A stretch of 49,990 nt of DNA from Bondarzewia mesenterica. Taxonomy: Eukaryota > Basidiomycota > Agaricomycetes > Russulales > Bondarzewiaceae. Where the stretch lies: the NCBI GenBank assembly GCA_004802705.1, contig SGPL01000215.1, positions 1,855 through 51,844 on the forward strand, in the 5' to 3' direction. Positions 10,948 through 22,900 of the stretch are shown here, one piece after another (position 1 is the first letter of the stretch; the number at the start of each line of letters is the position of its first letter). The notes under the pieces were generated by a model, which saw only the letters and a list, made by a program, of their open reading frames with translations, was not told the origin of the DNA and did no database searches. A program made the position numbers and the translations under genes.

Positions 10948-11441
10948 TCAGGGTTGCTTGCGCTTGCGCCCGTCTACCGCGGCGGGGCGCGGAGCACCGA
11001 CGATGGGCATCGGCCGTTTGGCGAAAACGAGTTTAGTGCGGATCACCGCGGCGATCGCGTACGAGGTGGACGTAAAGGAAGAGGGAGAAGAAGGGGGAGA
11101 AGAGCGGTGGAGGACTGCGAGGGGTTTTGGAAGCGTGATGATTTTGCCTTCAAGTAGGTTATGGCCGATGCGCAGAGTAGGTTTTGTCTTGATTATTTGA
11201 GGTTAGATGTTTATTTTGGGAATATGGAGGGGGTGAGGGGAAGGAGACAGAAGGGAATGGATACCTTGTTGTCAGGAGAGATGCAGAGCGTGCCAATGGT
11301 CTGGCCTGCGGGGTCGCCAGAGGTCTCAAGGTCGCCTTGGAGCTCGATAAGGACGAGCTCGGAAGACCCGAGTTTCGCGACTGTGGGGGGGAAGTTTGGG
11401 TTATTGGAAGACGGAGAGGGAAGGGTTATTGGGATTATCAT
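10948..11441 (-). CDS. CTF8: CTF8, subunit of the alternative clamp loader RFC-Ctf18
   Basis: Two exons on the minus strand, 11441-11265 and 11187-10948, with a 77-nt intron, encode 138 residues, close to the usual size of this small family. Visible family blocks are MIIPI at the start, SSELVLIELQGDLE (residues about 29-42), GQTIGTL, KPTLRIGHNLLEGKIITLPK just after the intron, PLAVL, and YAIAAVIRTKLVFAKRPMPI near the C-terminus. CTF8 forms a module with Dcc1 and the C-terminus of Ctf18; the complex loads PCNA at replication forks and supports sister-chromatid cohesion and the replication checkpoint. The assignment rests on block order and size. The gene diverges from the hydrolase gene across only 172 bases. 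The ATG at 11441 is preferred over one four codons upstream because family proteins begin directly with this strand. Confidence 0.92.
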
Positions 11442-11613
11442 TGTGAGCCACAAGCTTGTGCAAGCGTGCGCGTAGCACGAATACTTGGACTTGTTGATGG
11501 GCGCGGCGAGCGAACTTGTTGAACGCGTCTTGAACGCGTCCCGTCACATTGTCACACTGTTTACGCGTGACGTCACTGTGACTTTCTCGCTTGAGTTCAG
11601 CGTCTTCACGATC
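11442..11613. promoter_or_regulatory. Shared promoter between CTF8 and the hydrolase gene
   Basis: Only 172 bases separate the two start codons, so both promoters must lie here. No clear TATA box is visible. Several gcgcg/acgcg elements occur (acgcgtctt and acgcgtccc near 11522-11541, acgcgtgacg near 11563-11572); acgcgt is the core of MluI cell-cycle boxes, which would suit CTF8, but this link is inference. Confidence 0.4.
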
Positions 11614-12675
11614 ATGAACGCAGACTCTTATCACCAGCTTGCCCACAATTTCCCCAACTCCATCGTCCTCCCCTCTGGAGTTGAGCTTGAGACCACTTTT
11701 ACGCCCGCTCCTTTTTGCCACGATGGCGACAACGCCGAGAGCAGCAGCGTTAAGCTGGCCGTGTGTCTGCACCCGTGGTCGCGCCTGGGCGGGAACATGA
11801 ACGATCCGTGCGTCGCCTCTCGCTTATTAGCGCTGTCGCCACCCCATCTCGCATTGATATCCTTTGGTTTCGCTTTTGCACCCGCATCTCACGTCGTCTA
11901 ATTTCATCACACGCACTATCACACGTACACACAATCTCTGTACTCGGTGTTTCGCATTTCTTGGATGCGCTCGTGATGTGGTCAGGCTCCTGGAATCGCT
12001 CGACCGCCCGCTGGCGCTCGAGCACGGCTTCCACGTCTTGCGTTACAACGCGCGCGGCGTCGGGCGGTCGTCGGGCTCCGCCTCCCTCACCGGCCTACCC
12101 GAATCCGAAGATCTCCAAGCGCTCGTCCAGTACGCAATCACGAAGCTCGGCACCGTGGACGAGCTCGTCCTCATCGTATGTCCTTCCCCTCTCTTTGCGA
12201 ACCGCATAGAATTACTGAAACTCAAGTGATATGACACGGCACGCGTGACGCGAAGGGATACTCCAACGGCGCACTGACCGTGTCGCTACATCCACCGCTC
12301 GCGCTGCCCGCGCGCACGACATACGTGCTCATATCATACCCGCTCGGTCCGCGGCACTTCCTCACTCTCTTCAAGTCGGGCACGTACCAAGCGGCCCTAG
12401 AGCATCTACTGAGCGACGAACGGGCGAGGGTATTGCTCGTGTATGGCGACCAAGATCAGTTTACAGGCGCCCAGGCGTACGAGGCGTGGGTCGCGGACCT
12501 GCGTCACGTCGTCGACGCAGAGGAGGGCCAAGGGGGAAGGGAGGGAGGTCGAGAGGAGGGCTGGGTGGCAAGGAGGGTGAGGTTCAAGTGCGTAAGCGGC
12601 GGCACGCATTTTTGGGCGGGCGATGCGCACCGGCGGTTGATGTATGCTATCAGTGCGTTTCTGGACTGGCAGTGA
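11614..12675 (+). CDS. Alpha/beta hydrolase-fold protein
   Basis: Exons 11614-11807, 11986-12175 and 12256-12675 (introns of 178 and 80 nt) give 267 residues. The first exon ends in LAVCLHPWSRLGGNMNDP, the oxyanion-hole region with its HPW motif, and the second holds FHVLRYNARGVGRSSGS. The nucleophile elbow G-Y-S-N-G begins exon 3, placing the catalytic Ser at 131. Asp193 (VYGDQDQF) and His246 (GGTHFW) complete a plausible triad. This pattern matches the serine-hydrolase family of small cytosolic proteins found across eukaryotes and bacteria; the substrate cannot be inferred. A Gly/Glu-rich insertion (about residues 214-230) lies before the His block and is probably a surface loop. No signal peptide or membrane segment is present. 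The gene is divergent from CTF8. Confidence 0.85.
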
Positions 12676-15600
12676 AGCGCGGTCTTTTTTTTCGAGCGAG
12701 CATCGGTATACCCTTGTTTCCCGTCTTCTAGGGTCTCATGCGATGTTGGGAGTGATATTAGTTTTGATCTGCGCGGGACGCCGACCGGCAAATGCGTGCG
12801 TGTGTTTGAACTTGAAGAATTACAACTTGCTAAAACACCGGCCCGTACGTCCTTTATCTATTTGTTACGTACGTCTTTCTGATGTTATTTCTGGTTTTTA
12901 TGCAGGATTTCGGTCGTGCGAAGGTCGCGTCTCATGCTGAGAACGCATGCAATGCTATGCTCCTCAATATGAATGTCGTCGTGGGATGATACCCTCAGCC
13001 AAGTTGAAATTGCCTGTATCAAGTGTGCGGTTCCTATCACGCCCTACCTGGCATGGTTGGCTTCCCTCTTAGGACGATTTCTCTACGAGGCTGTGCATAC
13101 ACGTTTGCACTATATGTTCATCTGTGCTTTATATAAGTAAGTGATTCTCCATGTCCGTTTCTTCGGACGGGTATGGCGTGCTCAAGGCGTCGTTGTGGTG
13201 TGTACTGGAGCTGTATGTTGAGGTGCTTTCTTGCGACATGAGCGTTGGGCGTTGAGCGTGTTAGGTTCTGTGATCGATCCTTCTCTGGAACCTGATCGCA
13301 TTGAAGGGAGCTTTGTCGTTCCGCGTAGCCTTTTCTTTGCTGATTATCACGTTTGTGCGGGTATCGTTTGACAGTTCGCCGTTTGCGTGGATGTTCGGGC
13401 ATAGGGTGCTCGAACTTCAGGTTTCATCGTATTGTGCTTCTGGAGGATGTCTATGCGGGTACGCGTTAACTGCGTTGCTCAGTAACTTGGTGCCTTCGGT
13501 TCCCAGCTGCACGTCGCAGACTCGTCCCGCGATACGTCATTGACTGTGCAACTATGTACACAAAACTGTGTCTTGCACATGGTCCGCGTCTTGAATACAT
13601 TGTTGGTAAGTTTTCATGTCCTCCTTTCGCATACTTATGTACCGAATTTACTGACATGAGCGCGGACGGTATGACTGTACGTCCAGATATGACGCAGCTC
13701 TCGGCATGTCATGTTGGCTTCCAATCCACTTTGTCTGATCCACTGGGTGGTGTTACAGGGAATATCAGCAGGACACGCTTATGAGTATGCACAGCCTTTT
13801 AGCCCCCCACGCTCATTTTTTCGGCATAGTATCCCAGTTTAACCTGACTTCTGGTCTTGTGTTACTCAGGTTGGCACGCACGCCGTTCTATTTGGGTGTT
13901 CAAACCTCAATATGGGATGCGGGCTGTGCAGACGATGAGTTTGTCAGACTGTATCAACGTGCCTGTGGTGGTATCTTTGTCCTACACGACCAACTCACAT
14001 GCACGATCCTCCCAGTCTTTCTTTTTGTGCAGAATGCTCGTCCATATTCAGGCTAATGCTCCAGCAGGGCCGTCCCTTGACATCGAAAAAGTGTCCATAT
14101 CTGTCACGATGTGTTCAATCATTTTCGGCCCAGGGAGCTAAGGATGCGCGTCCTTGTGACCGTTTGGAGCTTCTTCTCTTTTCGTTTCTAGAATTCTATA
14201 AACGACTCTTTCTGGCTCTGGCTTCATCGAAGGAGGAGGCTATGCGATTCACTTAATGCCGATCCCTGTCCCAGGGATTTATTCAAGCCGCATGCATTGA
14301 ATGTGGGGCAGAGGGGATTGCCCTAGCTGTACAGTGCTCTGCAACGCTTCTTGCGCAGGTGCTGTTGAGTTACTCTTCCATGAGAGCAATGTTCTTGAAG
14401 AAGTAATGAGTGACATAGATAGGGTATTCCAACGCTGTCATCGTGTTGAAAGGGTGATCACACTGCTACTATTTTATTTTATAGACCTTGACAGGTGATG
14501 TATCGCCTTTGAACAGTGACAAAGCGTCCGTGTCCGTGATTGTGCATCTGCTGCACCTCACCAGGTATGTTGATACTATCGCAGAAAAATGTTCTTCAGT
14601 GCATGCACATTTGCAGTAATCAGCCTATCAGCGGACAGCAGGACCGGCGCGAGCGCGCAAAGCCTGCGCTGAGTGTTTCACCGCATGTCGCGTCAGTGGT
14701 CTCCGTGATACCTCAACGCCTTGCCCCCTTTCACCCAATCAAGTGGGTGGCGTACTTGTGATAGTTAAGGTTTGTGTAGCGGAAGCGAACCCTTTTCTGT
14801 TGGTGCATGCGGATACCTGCAATCTTGATGCAGTGCAACAGTGGATCACGATGGGTCAGGTGAGCAGACGCGTAGGTGTTTGTGTACCTGTCTTGATCGA
14901 ATCGTTGTATGCACTCCCCAAAAGCAACCGGATGGTGTATGAGCTGTGCACGAGTACCTTGTGGGTGCAGCAGTGGAATTTTCTCAACTTTAAAGAGGAT
15001 GGCACGATCGCGCTCCTCGGATTGGAGCTATATGGGAGACTACTTTCTCTAACGGGCTTTCATTTTAGGCTCCTTGCATCCCGGGGGAATTGTTCGGCAG
15101 GAGCTCAGAGCTCCCTTTTGGCTTGCGTGGTTGCCAAACAAACTTCCTGTGGAAATGGATTCATACCCTAATTGCACTTCCACGCTAGCAGCAGCTCATT
15201 CAAAGCTTTGAATTGAGTAAATCAATCTAATACAGGGACTATTTCAGTTTGCTCCCTACACAGCCTTGATTCACAACATTGATTAATCCTTCAGAATCAC
15301 ACGACTCTGCGGGTTATTGCGCGCAGAAACATCATTGCATGACCGAACTCTGGCAAGTTCTGGCATCTGAAATTTAGCCTACTTATTTTCAGTTTGGACG
15401 TTCGCATGAGGTCCTCAATCCGACATTCTTCCTAATGTCTTTTTACCCTTCCATGCAGTTACTTGAATCGTAGGCTACCCGCAAGGCTACGCATGAGAAT
15501 CTTCGATATGACACCAGAAGGCTGATGATTAAATCTCAATTTACGTAAATTACACCACAAATCAAGTTGCTGCATCTCTCCCAGTGATCAGCACGCATTA

Positions 15601-18195
15601 TGACGATTCTCGACGAACTGTAGTGTCAGTTGAGTTTGCATAGTCGAGCTACCGTGACGAGTTGCGCGAGCAACAAGTACGTTTGTTTTTGAATCAGACC
15701 AACAAATCGAAATCTCGCCCGGTAGTGTCGTTAAGTGTCTCGACTGACCATCTACCTGAGGACAGACCTTTTCAAGAGCAAATCTGAGATTTTTCTCTCA
15801 TACTAACAACTGTCCTTGCTTCACCATTTTTGATCCAATCTGAAACTGATCTGACAAGAAAAATAACTGAATCTGGTTTCCACCTGTATGGCCCCGGTCA
15901 TGGCCGGAACGGAAACATGCCGCGGACTTTAAAATCGAACTTTCAATGCGTTGATGTTCAGGCGCCCACATCACCGCGACAAAATATGGGGATAATTCAT
16001 TGTCGTCTTCAGGAATGCTGCTTACTTGTTTGACATATCATCTTATTCTAAGCCCCCCCAGAGACCCTCAAGCCCATGGGTACCCGCGCCCGCCACAACA
16101 TCGGGAGCCTTAGTTGGACCGCAGGTAGATGAAGTCATCAGACCAAGGTGAAGAGCGTTCTCCATTTTCTGAGCCGCATGCATGGCAGTTACCTGTACTA
16201 GGTTTCTAAATATGATAGACCGTGCCCATAGATCACGGCTCATTCATTGCATTGCCTCAGCCTAAACCCTTTCGACCTCTGCTCTCTTCCCAGCTCGTGC
16301 TTGTGAGCATTGCCAGCGATATCCCATTCAAAAATTCCATTCTCGTACCTTCGAAGCGGGATGATTCTATCGGATGTAGTCAAGACGCATTATGCGAAGT
16401 CCTGGACCGACATGGCTACCGCGGGAAGCTGTGTTCATTCATCACAGTAGACATGGAATGGCGAGATGCGTTCTCAGGACGCATAAGCACTTAGTAGCAG
16501 TGCTCATGTGCGTCTTCTACTCCATTTCTCAACAATCGACTTGGGTGCATCTTTCCGGTTGTCATTCATAATCAAGTCGGTTACTCCCCAAGAGACTGGA
16601 CCTACATTCAAGTTGTGATTTTTTTTTTTCAACCATCACCTTCACGAAATCATCACGAAATACTTACATACCTCTTACATGTGGCAGGGACGCAATCCTT
16701 GGCAGGTCGTTTTCCGTTATCTTCCAACATGCTGAGATCCAGTCCCTCCACATAGGACATTCGACCTTCCCATGTTGGTGTGACGAGGCTATGCAACCCA
16801 CGCTATCGAGGCGCACCGGTCCGATAATCCTGATACATGAGCAATGGACTCGCACGCGCCCTATGTCCACCTGTGCCTACTTATTGAGCGAGATACCAAG
16901 CCTGAGAATCGTCATTCTGACGGGGACGAAAGGAATGTGATGGAATAAAGAGGGGAATTGAAAAGCTTTGGGGACTTGAATGACGGTATGTTAGGCAGAG
17001 AAAGGAATCGATGAAATTGACACTTTTTATACAGAGCGCCCAGTACCTGAAGGCCTCGGCTCCTGGGTTATGCCAAACACCTTTGCCTTTTGTGAAAGCT
17101 TAGTACAATGAGTACCACGATATCAAGCCTGATATCTAAGTTTAAGGTAAGTAGAACGGCTTTGGGGGGAATGACACTGTCTCCAACTATTTCCCACTGG
17201 CGATTTATAGAACGATTCAATCAGCCGCCAGCGGTATGCGTGTGCACCATCCGGCGATTGTGAGATCATCATAACGTTAAGATTCGGATAATTCAACATA
17301 TCAGCCTGAGATCAAAGGCAGTGCAAGTTACCTACTGCATCTGGTTTTGCCCAGGCGCAGGCACTAAGTATGCAATCTAGGGGTCAATACTCAGATACGC
17401 CAGTTCGCGACGTAGGGAACGGAAACCTCAGAACGGAAGGAGTGCTTGCATGATTCCCGTAGGGCAATGACGGCTTCCATGTGAGCAGTTGCGATTAGCA
17501 TGATGTCCTGGGATAAGCCTGCCATTGCTGACCTCGGAGATGCTGTTGACAGAACTGGGAAGCGTAGGCATGGCACGGAAGCTAACTGGGGTACATAGTC
17601 GGGGAAGATGAGACGATCAATGCTCTGACGCATCGACCGGTATTGGAGCCGCGCTATGCACCGCGACCTTCCCGCCTGGAAAGCTGCTGTCTTCCACTCG
17701 GAGATGCGGGAACGACGAATGTACATGTTGCCGCCTTCATTTATCTACGTTACGATGTCCTCCAAAAGGCCTCGTCGCGCTGAATCCTGCGCGCCCCAGC
17801 TGCGCAACCGTTGCGGGTCGCAACTGAGTCCCCCCTCTTCCCCCGAAGCGGACAGGGACCTCCCGTTCTCGTTCCCCTCAACCACCCCTGATAGTTTATA
17901 ATTTGCCCTCGAATCCGCTGCTGCGCGTCATTATGCCGCACATGCATTTGAGCTGGACCTCTCCCAGGAGGGGCCCTGAGGGGCCATCTATACCCGTTGC
18001 TATGATACTGCGTATGCCTGTGTAAATTTAATTGTCCTCCTTTGTCCTCCCATTTGAGGGGACTCAGAGACACGTAGAACTCACGTCATCCATTCGGCAT
18101 CAACATGCCGCTCATTGCCACTTACCTTGCATGCCGGTAACGTAACTTGAAGTGACTGCAATGACTTGGAATCAGATAATACAAGCTGCCTCACC
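12676..18195. other. Long region without a confident gene
   Basis: Over 5 kb with only short, mutually overlapping open frames. The longest are 14743-15171 (+), which has hydrophobic stretches but no family motif, and 17391-17726 (-). A Pro/Ser/Arg-rich frame of 48 codons starts at 17755 (MSSKRPRRAESCAPQLRN) and may be a first exon of an unrecognised gene. The part from about 15200 to 16600 is visibly richer in A and T. I see no terminal repeats, integrase or reverse-transcriptase blocks, so I cannot call it a transposon. Confidence 0.4.
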
Positions 18196-19101
18196 TCATG
18201 CGCCGAAACGAAGACAACGAACCCTGCGCGTGTCGAGCATGAGACGGAGCGCTTGTGATTGTAGTCTGCATGCCGGCTGTATCTGTGTACAATGCTTTCG
18301 AGGATCACGACCGGCACTGAAGGCGCTGCATGTACCTACATAAAACACGCGCACGATCAACGAGGTCACAGCCGCAGATTGTGTTCCGTAAACAATGAAC
18401 ATCCTGCGATCTCTTCTAAACCGCGCCTTCAAGTAGTTCTTGAAATAGGAGACCGACAAGCTGGCTCGTACGTGAACGTAGAACACAGATCAAATAGTCT
18501 CAAGCGCTTGTCTGCCATTCGACTAGCGCAAGGATTGAATCATACAACTTACCGAAAGATCAACTGGCGGGGATGATAGAAGCGCTGACGAGCAATTCTG
18601 ACTCGAAGACGGATGGGGGTGCAACGTGGGAGACCAGAATCTGAAGAGAAGAGCGGTACGAAACGCTGATAAGATCATTGGGCGCCTAAACGGCATGCCT
18701 ACGAAGGCAGGAGCGACACGAGCGGGTGGTCGGTCGCCTAAATATCTAGAGCGCACGGAGAATTCGTGAAGATCCAATTTCTGCCTAAGTTGCGAAGATA
18801 AAAACCAACGTCACATGCTGCTGGCCTCGTATACAAGCTTAGCGGGAGAAAAGAAGGTCAGGAAGCCGCGCGGACCAGTACAGATAGCGAAGGAGATGAA
18901 GGTATGGCAAGATGCGGTGGTGATGGGACAACTGTGGGTATACTGAAGTCAAGTTATCATGTCAGATATTATACTGCGACTCAGAGTTGCCGGAACGACA
19001 GAAAGCTCACTGAAGATTTGGGAAACTAGAGGCGAATGTCGTACACGAATCTGACACCAACGATGATTGAAGGAAGCAGGGCGATCAGAAACGTGCAGTA
19101 C
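18196..19101 (-). other. Possible membrane-protein exons or relic
   Basis: On the minus strand two separate blocks look like parts of a membrane protein. At 19101-19026 the frame reads TFLIALLPSIIVGVRFVYDI, a good transmembrane helix, ending in a stop after RL. At 18486-18196 an open frame contains SVSYFKNYLKARFRRDRRMF followed by a hydrophobic helix ending VRVFYVG. Arg-rich loops next to hydrophobic helices suggest a multi-pass protein, possibly receptor-like, but I could not chain the blocks with consistent splice sites. It may be an intron-rich gene that I cannot resolve, or a decayed one. Confidence 0.2.
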
Positions 19102-19928
19102 GTCAGAGAGCATGATGGATCTTGTACATGTCTCGCTTGTGTCTCGCGGCAGAAAACATATGAATAATCACATGTGTTTCAATCGAGCGGAGCCAAGCCT
19201 GACAGTGGCACAGGGTAGCGGATGTTCTTCCTTAAGAGGATCTCTGAAATCCTCGACTCAGTATTGCCTTGAAAGGATTAATGGGCCAAGTCCGAGATCG
19301 CAGGCTGCGAGAAGCGATGACACGTATACAAGTTACGCAGCATAGCGGGGAGAAGTCGAGCTATGGTCCGGAGAAAGAGTTTTCCAGTCTGACGAAAAAC
19401 TGTCGAGAGCAGTGTTAAGATGAAAGCGCTAGTACGTAGGCTCCGAGAATGAAGCCCGAGAGGCAACGGATCTCTAGCGCGTTCGCACCTCTCCAGACTC
19501 CACAGACACAAGCCAGACCCACAATGAGTGACTTTCGGCAGTGGCGCGGCGCGCGTCATATAAGGTGGCAGATCCAGATCGGCGGAAATGTGATCCAATG
19601 ATGAGAGACCAGAGCGGTATTCGAACCCTGACAATTGCTAGCGTTGGTTAGAAGAAAGCGGTGGAGGGAGGATGAGCATGAGAGGAGAGGAAGAGAGGGG
19701 CCCGAGGGTCGACCGAGGAGTAGCCAAGCACAAGTTTGAAAACAGGGACACAGATAAATTTCCTATTTTGAATATACACAGCCTCGTACTCACCGCCTCG
19801 CGACAAGTCTTCTCTGCAGAAATTCTCGAACTAGCTATCCTTTATAACGCGACACACGCCTGTTGCATGTTGGCTTTCCCGCGTCCCACTCCATTCTCTC
19901 CGTTCTTCTACTCGTCCCTTCTGCTCTC
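19102..19928. other. Upstream region of the Ca2+-ATPase gene
   Basis: Contains an open frame on the minus strand (19278-19634, 118 codons) without a recognisable motif. A weak TATA-like tttataacgcg lies near 19840. Promoter elements for the gene starting at 19929 must be here; none is distinctive. Confidence 0.35.
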
Positions 19929-22900
19929 ATGGCACCCAGCGACCAGGAGGTGCCTCAGATTGCAATTACTGGTTCGACAGAGGACTTTGATTTTTACCCC
20001 CCACACGATGGCAGCATTCCTTCGCCAGTTCCGGATACACTCCACCAACCGTCTTCCCCACACGCAAACCGTGCGCGGTCTCCTTCTGAACCAGGCTTTC
20101 TTTCTCTCCCCACACCCATCCTGAGAGTTGGCAGAAATTCTATAGACGGACCTTCATCGCCCACGCCATCATCATCTTCTGACAGATCCGACTCGCCTTT
20201 TCAACCCCCACCCTCGCCGACACTTTCCGCGCACTCCAGCACGTCCGTTCATTGGGCGACCTCCACTCATTTACGTGAAAACCGTCCGGAAGAGCACGAC
20301 GGAATCTCGTCGCTTGGCCTGCTTTCACCTCCTGCCCGTAGTCATCGTCGCAAGGGTAGCAATGCTACCCTCACCAGCTCGCTTAGCGGAAGCGAAACCG
20401 AGCCCGATCATGGCGGTGAGCCGTCTAGTATTACATTAACTCCTCTTCTATCGTCACGCTCCGATGCCGCGAGCACCCTCGCGTCGCCAACACATACACA
20501 CGTCGATTCCTCGTCGGATGCAGATTCGCGTCCCCCCGTCGCGCTCGTCGAGCTTCGTAAAGAAGTTTCACAAGTTCCGTCGCGCTTCGCGCTCTCCAGA
20601 CGGTTCGGAAGGAGACGATGCGGACACGGACGGCGATACGAGCAAGAAGGGTAAAGGCAAGAAAAAAGGCAAGAAGCGCGAACTCGAGCGTCCCACCCAG
20701 CTTGCTCTCGAGCAGGACGCGAATTCCGATCCCGCGCCATTTGCATTTAAGCCTTACCAATTGGCGAGTCTGATTGACCCGAAAAGCATCGAGGTCCTTG
20801 AGGATTTAGGTGGTGTCGAGGGCCTCCTGCGCGGCCTCGGCACGCACCGCACACAAGGGCTTGGTGCCGCCAAGGCGAGTGCCCATGCGCAGAGCCCACC
20901 GTTGGATAAACTATCAAGTCGGAAGAGTAAGGACCTCGAGGAGGGTCCAGATGGCGAGAGCTTGCCGAATATTTTGATCACGACACCTGCTGGGGAGATG
21001 GAAGGACTGCGGAGTGTGACGAGTTTGGGCGATGTTTCGAACACTGTAGGTGGGCCCGAGCTGAAGTCTGATGCATACGCAGCGACTATGGAGGTGCGCA
21101 GACGAGTTTACGGCGAGAACGTGCTTCCGATCAGAAAGAGCAAGAGTTTGCTATTGTTGATGTGGCTGGCGCTAAAGGACAAGGTTCTGGTGCGTAAATT
21201 CTTTCTTTATTCAACCGTTTTAGTTCAATATTCTTAACTTGCGCTATGCAATGTTTCATGTAGATTCTACTTTCGGTTGCAGCGATTGTCTCGCTCGCGC
21301 TCGGTTTCTTCCAAGATTTTGGAACTCCCCGCGATCCTGACGAGCCTCCGGTGGACTGGGTCGAGGGTGTCGCCATCATCGTCGCTATTGCGATCGTCGT
21401 AACAGTCGGCTCCGTCAACGACTGGCAAAAAGAGCGGCAATTCAAGACGCTGAACGAGAAGAAGGAGGAACGGTCGGTCAAAGTCATTCGCGGTGGCGTC
21501 GAGCAACTTGTGGATGTGCACGAGATTGTCGTCGGCGACGTCGCTTTACTAGAACCGGGAGAAATCGTCCCCTGTGACGGCGTCTTCCTCTCTGGTCACA
21601 ATGTTCGGTGCGACGAGGCGGGAGCGACTGGAGAGTCAGATGCCATCAAGAAGCTTTCGTACGAGGAATGCATAAAGCTTCGCGACGAGAGACTATCAGA
21701 AGACAGTCCAGATGTCTCGGACACCGAGCAGATTGGAGAAGAAGGCGCCGATAGAGGAGATGCTAAGAAGGTTCGCCCATCTGGTATGGATTTGTTGGGA
21801 CACAAGGATTGTTTCGTCGTCAGCGGCAGTAAAGTCCTCGAGGGTATCGGTTCGTATGTCGTCATTGCTGTTGGCACCAAGAGTTTCAACGGTCGGATCA
21901 TGATGGGTTCGTGTTTTATTTTACTGTTGTTCTGGACGGGCGAGCTAACCGCCCGCGCTTTGATTTTGTCTGCTAAGCTCTTCGTACGGACGCCGAGAAT
22001 ACTCCCCTTCAGCTGAAACTCAACGACTTGGCCGAGCTCATCGCTAAACTCGGCAGTCTGGCAGGTCTGCTACTGTTCACTGCCTTGATGATTCGGTTCT
22101 TCGTCCAGCTCGGTACTGGTGTTCCAGAAAGGCAAGTCGTATTAGGACTGTCCGTCTAGCCCCCAGCTGACCAATTACCTCTGTCAGAACCAACAATGAG
22201 AAGGGTATTGCTTTCGTCCAAATATTGATCATTGCTGTGACTCTCGTCGTCGTCGCCGTTCCCGAAGGTTTGTTCATCGTGTTCTTACATGACATTTTGG
22301 ATATTGAATTGTGCGCTTCTCATCGCCAGGTCTACCGTTGGCGGTAACGCTCGCATTGGCGTTTGCTACGAAGCGGATGACAAAAGAGAAACTCCTCGTT
22401 CGGGTTCTGGGCTCCTGCGAAACCATGGCGAACGCCTCTGTAGTTTGCACAGACAAAACTGGCACACTGACTCAGAATGAAATGACCATCGTCGCGGGGT
22501 CCATCGGCGTCCACGCCAAATTTGTTCGGCAGTTCGAGGACAACAAGGCGCGTTCGAACGTCGAGGACATGAACAAAGCGAGCGACCGGAAACATGTACA
22601 AGACTTCTCCCTCGATCAGGCTAGGTTGAACCAGGTCTTGTCGCCACAGCTGAAGGATCTGTTCAACAGCGCCATCGCAGTCAACTCTACCGCGTTCGAG
22701 AACGCTGATGCGGTGACGGGCCAGGTGACGTTCGTCGGTAGCAAGACAGAGACGGCACTGCTCAAGTTCGCGAAGGAACTCGGCTGGGCGGATTACAAGG
22801 AAGTCCGGGACAGTTTCGAGGTCGTTCAGATGATCCCGTTCTCGAGCGAACGTAAGGCGATGGGTGTCGTGGTGAAGCTGGGCGATAGTCGGTGGCGGCT

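Noticed and set aside
19605..19635. ggttcgaat-like sequence on the minus strand suggesting a tRNA T-arm
   Set aside because: The flanking bases do not pair into a T-stem and no acceptor or anticodon arm can be formed.
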